Part shown: one piece after another, positions 8,599 to 17,132 of the stretch
Layout: the number at the start of each line of letters is the position of its first letter
Position numbering within the stretch: the first letter of the stretch is position 1
Source: Micromonospora pallida
GTDB lineage: Bacteria; Actinomycetota; Actinomycetes; Mycobacteriales; Micromonosporaceae
Assembly (NCBI RefSeq): GCF_900090325.1
Contig: NZ_FMHW01000002.1
Location: forward strand, 7,379,001 to 7,443,000
Direction of reading: 5' to 3'
DNA: 64,000 nucleotides
Notes under the pieces: generated by a model
Databases searched by the model: none
Seen by the model: only the letters and a program-made list of their open reading frames with translations
What the model was told of the DNA's origin: nothing
Position numbers and translations under genes: made by a program

Positions 8599-8957
8599 CG
8601 TCCGATCGGCCCGGTCGGTCCGGTTTCTCTTTCCGCCTGGGGGCGTTGGGATTGTCTGTTACCGAGACGTTGCTGGTCTTCGTCGGCATCCCGGCGGCGG
8701 CGACGCTGGTGATCGCCGGGTTGGCCCTTGCCGGTGGTGGTCGCGGCGGCCATGGTGGCGCCAAGCGCTACCGGCCCGGCCGGGCCTTCGACTTCACGCC
8801 GGTCTGGTTCCTCGGCCGGCCCGAGCAGCTGGCCGACTCGGCCGGCACGGCGCTGGCCGCGGGCGCGCAGGCGCCGGCGCTGAGCAGCCGCAAGCAGGAG
8901 CAGGCCGGCATCGAGGCGCCGGTCGGGGTAACCGGAGGCGCAAGTGACCGTTGGTGA
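8595..8957 (+). CDS. Small membrane protein of unknown function
   Basis: This 120-residue protein has one long hydrophobic segment (ETLLVFVGIPAAATLVIAGLALAGG, about residues 22-47), then a basic Gly-rich stretch and a soluble tail with FDFTPVWFLGRPEQL. The start is uncertain. A TTG at 8595 overlaps the amidase stop, and other TTG codons lie at 8646 and 8652. The stop overlaps the next gene by 14 bases, so the two are probably co-translated. This arrangement before a DUF5130 gene looks like a conserved actinobacterial pair, but I do not recognise a function. Confidence 0.6.
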   Translation: MTSDRPGRSGFSFRLGALGLSVTETLLVFVGIPAAATLVIAGLALAGGGRGGHGGAKRYRPGRAFDFTPVWFLGRPEQLADSAGTALAAGAQAPALSSRKQEQAGIEAPVGVTGGASDRW

Positions 8958-9351
8958 GAAGCAGATCGAGGCGGGCAACCCGCCCGAGGTGCTGGACGGC
9001 CCCTTCACCACCCGGCAGTTGCTCCGTATCGACGAGGCGCTGCGCCTCGCCGACCAGGGCACCGGGCTGGTCTTCTCGATCTTCGTCGGCGGCCTCGACG
9101 AGTCGACCCGCGAGCACGCCGAGCGGCTGCACCGACAGCTCGCCGAGCCGGACCGTTCGATCCTGATCGCCGTGTCGCCCAACCAGCGTCGGCTGGAGAT
9201 CGTCACCGGCAAGCAGGCCCGCAAGCGGATCCCCGACACGTACGCCAAGCTCGCCGCCCTCTCCATGGTCGCGGCCTTCGGCGGCGGCGACCTGGCCGGC
9301 GGGATCATCAACGGTCTCGACCAGCTCGCCACGCACGCCGGCAAGGGCTGA
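8944..9351 (+). CDS. DUF5130 family protein (TPM-like)
   Basis: The 135-residue soluble protein starts at a GTG preceded by GGAGGCGCAA. It resembles the DUF5130 family: LLRIDEALRLADQGTGLVFSIFVG, HAERLHRQLAEPDRSILIAVSPNQRRLEIVTG and a final helix rich in Ala/Gly. These proteins are related to TPM domains and carry no known catalytic motif. It probably works with the membrane protein encoded immediately upstream. The role is unknown. Confidence 0.75.
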   Translation: MTVGEKQIEAGNPPEVLDGPFTTRQLLRIDEALRLADQGTGLVFSIFVGGLDESTREHAERLHRQLAEPDRSILIAVSPNQRRLEIVTGKQARKRIPDTYAKLAALSMVAAFGGGDLAGGIINGLDQLATHAGKG

Positions 9352-9370
9352 GCCGGCCCCGGTACGACGA

Positions 9371-9400
9371 AACCCGGTCCGCCGCGTGGCGGACCGGGTT
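9371..9400 (+). terminator. Strong hairpin terminator after the DUF5130 gene
   Basis: Perfect 13-base arms 9371-9383 (AACCCGGTCCGCC) and 9388-9400 (GGCGGACCGGGTT) flank a 4-base loop, 20 bases after the stop codon. There is no U-run, as is usual for high-GC actinobacteria. Confidence 0.8.
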
Positions 9401-9418
9401 CCGTGTCTTCGGGTTCCG

Positions 9419-9496
9419 GGGACCCAGCGAGGCCAGACGGCCGGGTGACTCAGCAGGGCCAGGTGGTCGGGTGACTCAGCGGGGCCAGACGGCCGG
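9419..9496. repeat. Three contiguous 26-bp tandem repeats overlapping the 3' end of the Uma2 gene
   Basis: Units 9419-9444, 9445-9470 and 9471-9496 share the frame GTGACTCAGCGGGGCCAGAC with a few substitutions. The last unit contains the Uma2 stop codon and its final codons (on the minus strand). The other two are extra, slightly diverged copies downstream of the gene. Confidence 0.75.
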
Positions 9497-10039
9497 GTCG
9501 AGGGTCAGCGGCCAGGGCTCGGTCACCGTGACCGGGTCGTCTGGCCCGACCGTGCCGAGTAGCCGGTAGTGGTCTCCCTTGGCCAGCTCGTACCGGTGGA
9601 CCACCGGGCCGAAGTCGCCCCGCTCCACCCGCCAGTAGGCCGGGATGCCGGCCTCGGCGTAGAGCGCGGGCTTGGTGAACCGGTCGTGCCGCCGGCTGCT
9701 CGGGGACTCCACCTCGACGACGAGCGCGACGTCGGCCGGCTCGGCCCATCTGCGGCCTCGTGGTGCGCCAGGCCGGAGCACCGTCACGTCCGGGATCAGG
9801 TTGCCGCCGGGGACGCGTACCCCGATCTCCCGGATCACCCGCCACCCCTCCAGCGCGGCCTGCCGCAACGCCATCCGGATGTCGTCCGCCAGCTCGTGGT
9901 GGTCGTCCTCGGCCGGTGGGGTCACGTGCAGGCTCCCGTCGACGATCTCGTAGCGGTTTCCGTCCTCCGGCAGGCCGCGCAGGTCCTCCTCGCGCCAGGC
10001 CCGCGCGGGCGACTGCCACCCGTGGGTTGGCTGTGCCAT
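9476..10039 (-). CDS. Uma2 family (DUF820) putative restriction-fold endonuclease
   Basis: The protein has about 187 residues from the ATG at 10039 (GGAGG upstream; a GTG 3 or 9 bases earlier is possible). It has the PD-(D/E)XK-like landmarks of the Uma2 family: NRYEIVDGSLHVTPP, LIPDVTVLRP (the acidic PD) and ALVVEVESPSSRRHDRFTKPALYAEAGIPAYW (the E-x-E/K region). These proteins are abundant in actinobacteria and cyanobacteria, with unclear function. The gene ends inside a 26-bp tandem repeat. Confidence 0.85.
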   Translation of the reverse strand: MAQPTHGWQSPARAWREEDLRGLPEDGNRYEIVDGSLHVTPPAEDDHHELADDIRMALRQAALEGWRVIREIGVRVPGGNLIPDVTVLRPGAPRGRRWAEPADVALVVEVESPSSRRHDRFTKPALYAEAGIPAYWRVERGDFGPVVHRYELAKGDHYRLLGTVGPDDPVTVTEPWPLTLDPAVWPR

Positions 10040-10071
10040 CACGTCCACCTCCGTCGGTAACCGTAACGGGG

Positions 10072-10106
10072 CGGGGCGGGCGCGGGTTACCCCTGCGCCC
10101 GCCCCG
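10072..10106 (-). terminator. Hairpin terminator downstream of pepN
   Basis: Arms 10072-10083 (CGGGGCGGGCGC) and 10095-10106 (GCGCCCGCCCCG) are perfect 12-base complements with an 11-base loop. They lie 17 bases past the pepN stop on the minus strand and upstream of the Uma2 start. Confidence 0.7.
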
Positions 10107-10122
10107 GTTCCGTCCGTGCGTG

Positions 10123-12681
10123 TCAGGCGCTGCGGGTGTCCTTCGCGCGGGCCTTCAGGGCCCGGAGCACGCCGTCGCGTCCCTCGGCCACCAGACGGCG
10201 CAGCGACGCCGGGTGTCCCGCGCCGGCCAGCCAGGCGTCGGTCGCGGCCACCGTGTCCTCCGAGACCAGGTACGCCGGGTACGCCAGCTGGGTGAACTCC
10301 TGCGCCGGCTCGCTGTCCCGGTTGGCCCAGACCTGCGCCACGGTGGCGAAGTACCGCTCCCGGTACGGCGCGACCAGCTCTACCTGCGTCGGGTGCGCGA
10401 AACCCTGGAGCAGCGCCCGGTTACGCCAGTTCGGCAGCGCCGCCGCCCCGGTGAGCTGGGCCCAGACCGCGGCCTTGTTCTCCGGCGTCGGCACCAGCGC
10501 GTGCGCGTACGCCGCCTCCCGCTCGCCGCTGGCCGTCTTGTCCCGGGCCAGCTCGGCCTCGATCTCGGCGGCCCCGGCCCGACCGTTGGCGGCCAGCGAC
10601 TGGAGCAGCGACCAGCGCAGCTCGGTGTCGATGGTGAGCCCGGTCGGCACGTTCGACCCGTCCAGCCAGCCGCGCAGGGTGGCCAGGTCCTCGGCGGAGC
10701 GGGCCGCCGAGGCGTACGTCCGCGCCCAGGTGAGCTGGAAGCCGCTGCCCGGCTCGGCGGCCTGCATCGCCGTCTTGGCGGTGCGGGCCAGCTCCGCCCA
10801 GCCGGTCGGGGCCCACGCCGGGTCGGCGTAGAAGATCAGCGTGCTGGCCGCCTGCCGGAGCGTCGCGGTGACCAGGTTGATGTCGGTCTCGGCGGGCAGT
10901 CCGGCGAGCACCAGCGCGACGTAGTCGCGGGCGGCGAGTTCCGCGTCCCGGACCATGTCCCAGGCGGCGGTCCAGCACAGCGCCCGGGCCAGCGACGACT
11001 CGAACCCGGCGATGTGCTGCACCACGATGGACATCGACCGCTCGTCGAGGCGCAGCTTGGCGTAGGTGAGGTCGTCGTCGTTGAGCAGCAGCACGTCGGC
11101 GGCCGGCTGCCCGTGCAGCGCGGTGAGCTCGGTGCGCTCGCCGGTCACGTCGACCTCGAGCCGGTCCCGGCGTACCAGCCGGCCGTCGGTCAGTTCGTAG
11201 AGGCCCACGCCGATCCGGTGGGTCCGCAGCGTCGGGTGCCCGGCGGGGGCGTCCTGGTGGACCACCACCCGCTCGTAGCTGCCGTCGGCGCCGATGGCGA
11301 CCTCCGGCCGCAGCGTGTTGACCTGGGCGGTCTCCAGCCACTGGGCGGCGAACTTGCGCAGCTCGCGGCCGGAGGCGGTCTCCAGCTCGGAGAGCAGGTC
11401 GTCGAAGGTGGCGTTGCCCCACGCGTGCTTGCCGAAGTAGCTGCGCAGGCCGTCCCGGAACGGCTCGATCCCGACGTACGCGACGAGCTGCTTGAGCACG
11501 CTGGCGCCCTTGGCGTACGTGATGCCGTCGAAGTTGACCTCGACCGCCTCGACGTCCGGCATCTCGCAGTAGACCGGGTGGGTGGAGGAGAGCTGGTCCT
11601 GGCGGTAGCCCCAGTTCTTCCGGACGGAGAGGAACGTCGTCCAGGCGTCGGTGAACCGGGTGGCGTGGGTGTTGCACCAGTGGCTGGCCCACTCGGCGAA
11701 CGACTCGTTCAGCCACAGGTCGTTCCACCAGCGCATGGTGACCAGGTCACCGAACCACATGTGCGCCAGCTCGTGCAGGATCGTGTTGGCGCGCTGCTCG
11801 TACTCGTAGTCGGTGACCTGCGAGCGGAAGATGTAGTGCGACTCGGCGTGCGTGACGCAGCCGAAGTTCTCCATCGCTCCGGCGTTGAAGTCCGGCACCC
11901 AGAGCTGGTCGTACTTCGGCAGCGGGTACCGCACCCCGAACTGCTCGTGGAAGAAGTCGAAGCCCTGCCGGGTGACCAGGAACAGGTCGTCCGTGTCGAG
12001 GTACTGCGCCATCGACGCCCGTACGAACAGGCCCAGGTCGATGCCGTCGTGGCTCTCCCGCACCTCGTGGTAGGGGCCGGCGCAGAGTGCGGTGATGTAG
12101 GTGCTCATCCGCGCGGACTCGGCGAAGTGGACGGTCTTGCACCCGTCGGCGGCCGGTTCCTCCCGCTCGACCGGCATGTTGGAGACCACCCGCCAGTGCT
12201 CCGGGACGGTGGCGTGCCAGGTGTAGACGCTCTTCAGGTCGGGCTGGTCGAAGCAGGCGAAGACGCGCTGCGCGTCGGCCGTCTCGAACTGGCTGTAGAG
12301 GTACGTCTCGCCGTCCACCGGGTCGACCGTGCGGTGCAGCCCCTGCCCGCTCGTGGAGTACGCGAAGTCGGCGTCGAGCACCAGCGTGTTCTCCGCGGCC
12401 AGGTCGGTCAGCACCAGGCCCTTCTCCGCCGACCAGCCGCCGGTGTCCACGGACGCGCCGTTGAGCGTCGCCGAACGCACCGACTCGGCCGCCACCTCGA
12501 TGAAGGTGCTCGCGCCCGGCTCGCCGCACCGGAACCGGACCTCGGTCACCGAGTTGAACGTGTGGCCGTCGGCCGGTTGGACCGCCGACGACAGGTCGAG
12601 CCTGATGTCGTACCCGGTCACCTCGAGTAGGCGGGCTCGCTCGGCCGCCTCGACCTGCGTCAGGTTGCGCACTCCCGGCAC
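10123..12681 (-). CDS. pepN: Aminopeptidase N (M1 family zinc metallopeptidase)
   Basis: This cytoplasmic enzyme removes N-terminal amino acids from peptides. From the GTG at 12681 (start of [18 protein letters not shown]) it has about 852 residues, normal for actinobacterial PepN. The exopeptidase motif GAMEN appears in [15 protein letters not shown]. The zinc site HEXXH-18-E is [12 protein letters not shown] with [10 protein letters not shown] catalytic Tyr is expected in the [11 protein letters not shown] / [11 protein letters not shown] region. The C-terminal ERAP1-like helical domain is complete. A frame extension to 12705 lacks homology with the family. Confidence 0.95.
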   Translation of the reverse strand: MPGVRNLTQVEAAERARLLEVTGYDIRLDLSSAVQPADGHTFNSVTEVRFRCGEPGASTFIEVAAESVRSATLNGASVDTGGWSAEKGLVLTDLAAENTLVLDADFAYSTSGQGLHRTVDPVDGETYLYSQFETADAQRVFACFDQPDLKSVYTWHATVPEHWRVVSNMPVEREEPAADGCKTVHFAESARMSTYITALCAGPYHEVRESHDGIDLGLFVRASMAQYLDTDDLFLVTRQGFDFFHEQFGVRYPLPKYDQLWVPDFNAGAMENFGCVTHAESHYIFRSQVTDYEYEQRANTILHELAHMWFGDLVTMRWWNDLWLNESFAEWASHWCNTHATRFTDAWTTFLSVRKNWGYRQDQLSSTHPVYCEMPDVEAVEVNFDGITYAKGASVLKQLVAYVGIEPFRDGLRSYFGKHAWGNATFDDLLSELETASGRELRKFAAQWLETAQVNTLRPEVAIGADGSYERVVVHQDAPAGHPTLRTHRIGVGLYELTDGRLVRRDRLEVDVTGERTELTALHGQPAADVLLLNDDDLTYAKLRLDERSMSIVVQHIAGFESSLARALCWTAAWDMVRDAELAARDYVALVLAGLPAETDINLVTATLRQAASTLIFYADPAWAPTGWAELARTAKTAMQAAEPGSGFQLTWARTYASAARSAEDLATLRGWLDGSNVPTGLTIDTELRWSLLQSLAANGRAGAAEIEAELARDKTASGEREAAYAHALVPTPENKAAVWAQLTGAAALPNWRNRALLQGFAHPTQVELVAPYRERYFATVAQVWANRDSEPAQEFTQLAYPAYLVSEDTVAATDAWLAGAGHPASLRRLVAEGRDGVLRALKARAKDTRSA

Positions 12682-12913
12682 TGTATGTCTCCATCTCACT
12701 GTCAAACGGCGTCCTTGCCAGCTTGCCGGCCCGTTGGCCGGACCGACAGCGGATTCGAGTCTTCCATGGAGACGCCCTGTTCCGTGGCGGAGGTTGTCCC
12801 CGGTCGGTGGCCGAGGTCACCGTCGAATCCGGTGTCCGGCGGTGGCGCGGGGCGCGAAGATCGAAGAAGGTGCCGCGCCGCCGGCGCGGCCGGGTACCGC
12901 GAAGGGAATCACC

Positions 12914-13534
12914 GTGGCCGAACGCGTCACCGTCGACATGTGGTTCGACCCGACCTGCCCGTGGGCGTGGGTCACCTCCCGCTGGCTGTTGCAGGTCGAG
13001 CAGGTCCGTCCCGTGGACGTCCGCTTCCACGTGATGAGCCTGTCGGTCCTGAACGAGGGACGTGAGCTGCCCGAGCGCTACCAGGAGCTGATGCGGTCCG
13101 CCTGGGGTCCGGTCCGGGTCTGCGTCGCCGCCGAGCAGAAGTACGGCCCGGAGGTGCTCCGCAAGCTCTACACGGCGCTGGGCACCCGGATCCACCTCGG
13201 CGGGGAGCGCAGCCCGGAGACCATCGCCGCGGCGCTGGCCGACGCGGAGCTGGACCCGGCGCTGGCCGCGGCGGCCACCAGCACCGACTACGACGACGCG
13301 CTACGGGCCAGCCACCACGCCGGCATGGACCCGGTCGGCTACGACGTGGGCACGCCGGTGATCCACGCCCCCGGCCCGGACGGCAAGCCGGTCGCCTTCT
13401 TCGGCCCGGTGGTCACCCCGGCCCCGAAGGGCGAGGCGGCCGGACGGCTCTGGGACGGCGTCCTGCTGGTCGCCGGCACCCCCGGGTTCTTCGAGCTGAA
13501 GCGCTCCCGGGACGTCGAGCCCAGCTTCGACTGA
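12914..13534 (+). CDS. DsbA-family thioredoxin-fold protein, Rv2466c (mycothiol-dependent nitroreductase) type
   Basis: The 206-residue protein starts at a GTG after GAAGGGAATC. The N-terminal strand and active site read [20 protein letters not shown]. This matches the Rv2466c group, in which the motif is CPWC; here the second Cys is Ala, so only a monothiol mechanism is possible. The rest ([14 protein letters not shown], the helical insertion, [12 protein letters not shown] with cis-Pro, [21 protein letters not shown]) fits the family. It is divergent from pepN. The likely role is mycothiol-linked redox chemistry in the cytoplasm. Confidence 0.85.
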   Translation: MAERVTVDMWFDPTCPWAWVTSRWLLQVEQVRPVDVRFHVMSLSVLNEGRELPERYQELMRSAWGPVRVCVAAEQKYGPEVLRKLYTALGTRIHLGGERSPETIAAALADAELDPALAAAATSTDYDDALRASHHAGMDPVGYDVGTPVIHAPGPDGKPVAFFGPVVTPAPKGEAAGRLWDGVLLVAGTPGFFELKRSRDVEPSFD

Positions 13535-13541
13535 CCTCGGG

Positions 13542-13575
13542 CCCCGGCCGTCGCCCGCCGAGGGGACGGCCGGGG
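13542..13575 (+). terminator. Hairpin terminator after the DsbA-like gene
   Basis: Perfect 11-base arms 13542-13552 (CCCCGGCCGTC) and 13565-13575 (GACGGCCGGGG) with a 12-base loop begin 8 bases after the stop codon. Confidence 0.6.
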
Positions 13576-13693
13576 GCCGCACCCGGTGTCCGGTACGGGG
13601 CCAGAGCTCGTCACCGGCCACCGGCGTGGTCGTTGCACCCGGTGTCGCTCCCGCCGGCCCTTACCGGGCCGTGCCCGACCCGGAGGCATCCTG

Positions 13694-13927
13694 ATGGCGA
13701 ACCACCGCCGTGTGTCCACCCGTGAGCCCGCCCACCGGGCGGTCGCCGAGCCGGCCGGTGAGTCGTACTGGTCGGTGGACGGGGCGGCCTGGTCGTCGGT
13801 GCGGCCAGGCCTGCCCGCGCATCTGGTGGACCTGCTGGCCCCGCCGATCGTGGTGGGGGTGGCGCGGGCGCCCCGTCGGTCGGGGCACCACGTCGGCGGG
13901 GGCGTACCGCGCTCCGGGCCGCGGTGA
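13694..13927 (+). CDS. Small hypothetical protein
   Basis: A 77-codon frame starts with ATG after a good GGAGGCATCCTG ribosome site. It encodes a basic N-terminus (ANHRRVSTREPAHRA), a middle segment SYWSVDGAAWSSVRPGLPAHLVDLL and a Gly/Pro/Arg-rich end. I recognise no family. The ribosome site and the free space between two genes are the only support, so it may not be real. Confidence 0.35.
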   Translation: MANHRRVSTREPAHRAVAEPAGESYWSVDGAAWSSVRPGLPAHLVDLLAPPIVVGVARAPRRSGHHVGGGVPRSGPR

Positions 13928-13973
13928 CAGGGGCCCGTCCTTTCACCTGGTGGACCCGGTAGCGTCAACGGAC

Positions 13974-15176
13974 ATGACGGTCGTGCATCCGATCGCCCGG
14001 GCCTGGATCACCACTGGCGGCACCGGCGCGCAGAACTACGACGAGTTCGCCGACGACGCGGAGATCACCGCGATCATCGAGGCGAATCCGCAGAGTGCCC
14101 TGGGCATCGAGATGCCCCACCGGGCGCCGGACAGCCTGGGCAAGTCGTTCCTCGACGCCCTGCCGGACGCGGTGGGCCGGCTCGCCGAGGCCAAGGCCGA
14201 CGGCAGCTACACCCCGGCTGAGCAGGTGGTGGTCCTCTACCGGATCAGCGCGGCGGGGGAGGAGTCCGCGTACGGGATCTTCGCCATGGTCGACACCGAC
14301 CAGATCTCCACGAGCCGGGACGAACCGGGCCTGGTCATCCGGAACGAGGACGTCTTCATCGCCAAGGTGCGGGAGCGGGTCGCGCTGGCCGAGTCGCTCG
14401 GCCACCTGCTCTCGCCGGTGCTGCTGTTGCAGACCGGTACGGGCGAGGAGCTGCACGCCCGGCTCGCCGCGGCCACCGACGCGGCCGGCGCGCCCGCTGC
14501 CACCGACACCGACCAGGCCGGGCGTACCCACGCGATCTGGCTGGTCGGCCCGGGTCCGGAGCAGGACGAGCTGACCGCGCTGGCCGGCGGGGGCGAACTT
14601 GTCGTCGCGGACGGCAACCACCGCAGCCTGGCCGCGCAGACCGGCGGCCTAACCCGCTTCCTGGCCGTGGTCACCACCCCCCGCTCGGTGGCGATTCAGC
14701 CCTACAACCGGCTGGTCAGCGAGCTGACCACCGCCCCGGAGGAGCTGCTCGACCGGCTCCGCGCCACGGGCGCCCAGGTCACCCCGATCGACGGCCCGGT
14801 CGAAGTCCCGGCAGCCGGCGGCACCGTGCACCTACGCCTCGCCGGCCGGGGGTACGCGGTCACCCTGCCCCACGACGAGCGGGCCGAACGGTTGGAGAAC
14901 CTCGACCACGCGCTGGTCGAGCGGCTGCTGCTGCGGGACGCGCTCGGGCTCGACCCGGGTGACAAGCGGATCACCTACGTCGGCGGCGACTACCCGGCGA
15001 GCTGGCTGACCGGTGAGGTCGACGCGGGCCGCGCCGAACTGGCCGTCCTGATCGCCCCGGTGACCGTGGACGACTTCGTGGCGGTCAACCTGGCCCGGGA
15101 GAAGATGCCCCGCAAGAGCACCTGGTTCACCCCGAAGGCCCGGGGCGGCCTGGTGCTGGCGGAGCTGTCCCGCTGA
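13974..15176 (+). CDS. DUF1015 family protein
   Basis: The 400-residue protein has the DUF1015 landmarks: an opening HPIARAWITTGG in place of the usual PF.. start, NPQSALGIEMPHR, the regulator-like YRISAAGEESAYGIFAMVDT, DGNHRSLAAQ (conserved D-G-H-H-R-type motif) and a C-terminal FVAVNLAREKMPRKSTWFTPK motif. The last motif (KMPxKSTxFxPK) is diagnostic. The family is uncharacterised, often genome neighbours of serine or NAD metabolism genes, and here lies just upstream of rpiB. Confidence 0.85.
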   Translation: MTVVHPIARAWITTGGTGAQNYDEFADDAEITAIIEANPQSALGIEMPHRAPDSLGKSFLDALPDAVGRLAEAKADGSYTPAEQVVVLYRISAAGEESAYGIFAMVDTDQISTSRDEPGLVIRNEDVFIAKVRERVALAESLGHLLSPVLLLQTGTGEELHARLAAATDAAGAPAATDTDQAGRTHAIWLVGPGPEQDELTALAGGGELVVADGNHRSLAAQTGGLTRFLAVVTTPRSVAIQPYNRLVSELTTAPEELLDRLRATGAQVTPIDGPVEVPAAGGTVHLRLAGRGYAVTLPHDERAERLENLDHALVERLLLRDALGLDPGDKRITYVGGDYPASWLTGEVDAGRAELAVLIAPVTVDDFVAVNLAREKMPRKSTWFTPKARGGLVLAELSR

Positions 15177-15284
15177 CCCGGACCGGGGACCGGACCGGGG
15201 ACCGGACCGGGGTGATGTGACGAACCGGCTCCGTGGCGCCGCCCTCGGCGACGCCGCGGAGACCGGCCTGACAGACTGCGCGGT

Positions 15285-15752
15285 ATGCGCGTCTACCTGG
15301 GTTCCGACCACGCCGGTTTCGAGTTGAAGGTGCACCTGGCCAGCCACCTCGCCAAGCAGGGGTACGAGCTGGTCGACGTCGGCCCGCACGCCTTCGACCC
15401 CGACGACGACTACCCCGCGTTCTGCCTGCACACCGGAGACCGGGTGGTGCAGGATCCGGGCAGCCTGGGGGTGGTCATCGGCGGTTCCGGCAACGGCGAG
15501 CAGATCGCCGCGAACAAGATCCACGGGGTGCGGGCCGCGCTCGCCTGGAACATCGACACCGCACAGCTCGCCCGACAGCACAACGACGCCAACGTGGTGG
15601 CGGTCGGGGCCCGGCAGCACACCCTGGACGAGGCCACCGCGATCGTCGAGGCGTTTCTCGGTACGCCCTTCTCCGGTAACGAGCGGCACTCCCGTCGGAT
15701 TGGCCAGGTCGCCGCGTACGAGACCTCGGAGCAACTGCCCGACCTGCCCTGA
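15285..15752 (+). CDS. rpiB: Ribose-5-phosphate isomerase B
   Basis: The enzyme interconverts ribose 5-phosphate and ribulose 5-phosphate in the pentose phosphate pathway. The 155-residue protein begins VYLGSDHAGFELK, the substrate-binding SDHAG motif. It contains GVVIGGSGNGEQIAANKIHGVRAAL, where actinobacterial RpiB proteins use Ser or Glu in place of the catalytic Cys, and HNDANVVAVGARQH. The length and both motifs agree with mycobacterial RpiB. The start is the ATG at 15285. Confidence 0.95.
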   Translation: MRVYLGSDHAGFELKVHLASHLAKQGYELVDVGPHAFDPDDDYPAFCLHTGDRVVQDPGSLGVVIGGSGNGEQIAANKIHGVRAALAWNIDTAQLARQHNDANVVAVGARQHTLDEATAIVEAFLGTPFSGNERHSRRIGQVAAYETSEQLPDLP

Positions 15753-15766
15753 CGACGCACCACCGA

Positions 15767-15796
15767 CCCCGGGGCGGCGCGTCGCCCGCCCCGGGG
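15767..15796. terminator. Hairpin terminator between rpiB and a convergent small gene
   Basis: Perfect 11-base arms 15767-15777 (CCCCGGGGCGG) and 15786-15796 (CCGCCCCGGGG) with an 8-base loop lie 15 bases after the rpiB stop codon. They could serve the convergent gene too. Confidence 0.65.
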
Positions 15797-15850
15797 GGAG
15801 CGGCGCGGTCCGGGAGCTTCGTCGGCTGCCCGCGACCGTGAGCCCGGAGC

Positions 15851-16177
15851 TCAGCGGCCGGGGCGGGGCAGGTCCTCGCGCGGCACCCAGTTACGTCGGA
15901 TCAGTACCAGCCGGGCCTCGGCCTCGGCCACGTCCTGCTCGGTCGGCCGGCTGGCGTCCCGCGCCCGCAGGGCGGCCGTGATGCGGACCTGTGAGGTGCC
16001 GGAACCCACCAGGCTGCGCAGGCCCCGGTCGCCGTCGCGTTCCTCGGGGCCGCTCCGGCGGGTCGGAGTGGGTGGCCCGTCGTGCACCCCGGCGGTCGCC
16101 GCCGAACCGCTCGCCTGGCTGCGGTCGGCCCCGGCCGGGTGACGCAGCCGCCGTCGCCGTCGCTCGGTGTCCGCCAT
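15851..16177 (-). CDS. Small basic hypothetical protein
   Basis: From the ATG at 16177 the protein has 108 residues. The N-terminal half is very basic and disordered (ADTERRRRRLRHPAG). The second half is a short ordered helix region, VGSGTSQVRITAALRARDASRPTEQDVAEAEARLVLIRRNWVPRE. The conserved-looking C-terminus suggests a real gene, but I know no family. The gene is divergent from the membrane protein at 16322. Confidence 0.55.
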   Translation of the reverse strand: MADTERRRRRLRHPAGADRSQASGSAATAGVHDGPPTPTRRSGPEERDGDRGLRSLVGSGTSQVRITAALRARDASRPTEQDVAEAEARLVLIRRNWVPREDLPRPGR

Positions 16178-16321
16178 CCGCCGACGGTACCGCACCGGGG
16201 GTACGCGCGCGGGGGGTGCGGCGCGCGCTGGCTACCCTCGAAAGGGACAGAACGATCCGCAGCGCGCCCATCACGGTGGCGTGGTGGTGGCCGGCGACCC
16301 CGGCGTCAGGGAGGAAACAAG

Positions 16322-16858
16322 ATGTCAGACCAGACCCAGCCGTGGGCGGAGCGGACCGTCGAGGTGCCGAAGGACTCCGGCCCGGTGGTTCCTCCCCAGC
16401 GGGACGGATTCCAGCGGGGGGTGGCGTCGGTCGGCCGGCCCAAGACGTCGCGCACCGAGCCCTTCCCCGTGGTCGAGCAGGAGCCGACGGGCTGGTTCTC
16501 GCCGGGCCCCAGTCGCCCGCTGAGCTGGTACCTGGCGCAGTGGCGCAACGGGGCGGAGTGGACCGCCGCCGGTGGCCTCTTCGCCTTCGTCTGCTGGGGG
16601 ATCTGGGCGATCTCCTCCCGGGGCGACCTGACCTCCCCGGTGGTGACCTTCCTGCTGACCCTCCTGGTCGCCGGTGGCCTCTTCGCGCTGGCCCGGCTGC
16701 TCGGACGGCTGGTCTGGGAGCGGCAGCTCGGCCGGGTGCGGCGCAGCGCCCGGGGGGCCCATGCGGTGACCGCGATCTTCCTGGTCGGTGTCGGGATCGC
16801 CTACCTTCAGCAGACCGACTGGGTGGTCTCGGCCTGGAACTGGGTCACCGGCGGCTGA
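16322..16858 (+). CDS. Hypothetical two-to-three-helix membrane protein
   Basis: The 178-residue protein has a polar, Pro-rich N-terminus of about 75 residues and then hydrophobic helices: GGLFAFVCWGIWAISS, VVTFLLTLLVAGGLFALARLL and AVTAIFLVGVGIAYLQ. A basic loop (WERQLGRVRRSARG) separates the last two. The ribosome site GGGAGGAAACAAG supports the ATG at 16322. I do not recognise the family. It probably sits in the cytoplasmic membrane. Confidence 0.7.
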   Translation: MSDQTQPWAERTVEVPKDSGPVVPPQRDGFQRGVASVGRPKTSRTEPFPVVEQEPTGWFSPGPSRPLSWYLAQWRNGAEWTAAGGLFAFVCWGIWAISSRGDLTSPVVTFLLTLLVAGGLFALARLLGRLVWERQLGRVRRSARGAHAVTAIFLVGVGIAYLQQTDWVVSAWNWVTGG

Positions 16859-17027
16859 CCGGCCACCGGCGACCGGCGTGACGCCCGGGTAGGTCGGCAT
16901 CCGTGCCGCCCCGCCCGGGCGTCGTCGTCGCGGCCCACCGCGACAGCGGTCCTCCTCCACCAGGTCGACCGGGCTTACCCGGCCGACCGCAGTTCATCCC
17001 ACCGGGCCCGTCGGGGGGTGGTGGGCG

Positions 17028-17076
17028 GTAGCAGGGGTCCCCTGTTACCGCTTTTTGCCGAGCAGGGGACCCCTGC
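17028..17076. repeat. Copy 2 of interspersed hairpin repeat
   Basis: Bases 17028-17049 match 7047-7068 exactly. Arms 17031-17044 (GCAGGGGTCCCCTG) and 17063-17076 (CAGGGGACCCCTGC) form a perfect 14-base stem. It lies between the ends of the convergent genes at 16858 and 17133. Confidence 0.65.
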
Positions 17077-17080
17077 AAAC

Positions 17081-17122
17081 ACCCAAACCCAAACACCCAA
17101 ACCCCAAACCCCAAACCCAAGC
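17081..17122. repeat. Low-complexity AAACCC-type repeat
   Basis: A run of ACACCCAAACCC and AAACCCC units directly follows the hairpin repeat and ends 10 bases before the stop codon of the minus-strand gene. It is a simple-sequence tract that stands out in composition from its surroundings. Confidence 0.7.
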
Positions 17123-17132
17123 ACCCGAGCGG

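Noticed and set aside
9760..12630. A 956-codon frame antisense to pepN
   Set aside because: PepN has all M1 peptidase motifs on the minus strand, and the antisense product has no recognisable domain.
7047..17076. The two hairpin repeats as att sites of an integrated element
   Set aside because: The 10 kb between them holds ordinary genes (TDO, amidase, pepN, rpiB) with no integrase, recombinase or tRNA gene.
17081..17122. AAACCC-type tract as a telomere-like end
   Set aside because: It is internal, short and irregular, flanked by ordinary genes. Actinobacterial linear ends use palindromes, not such repeats.
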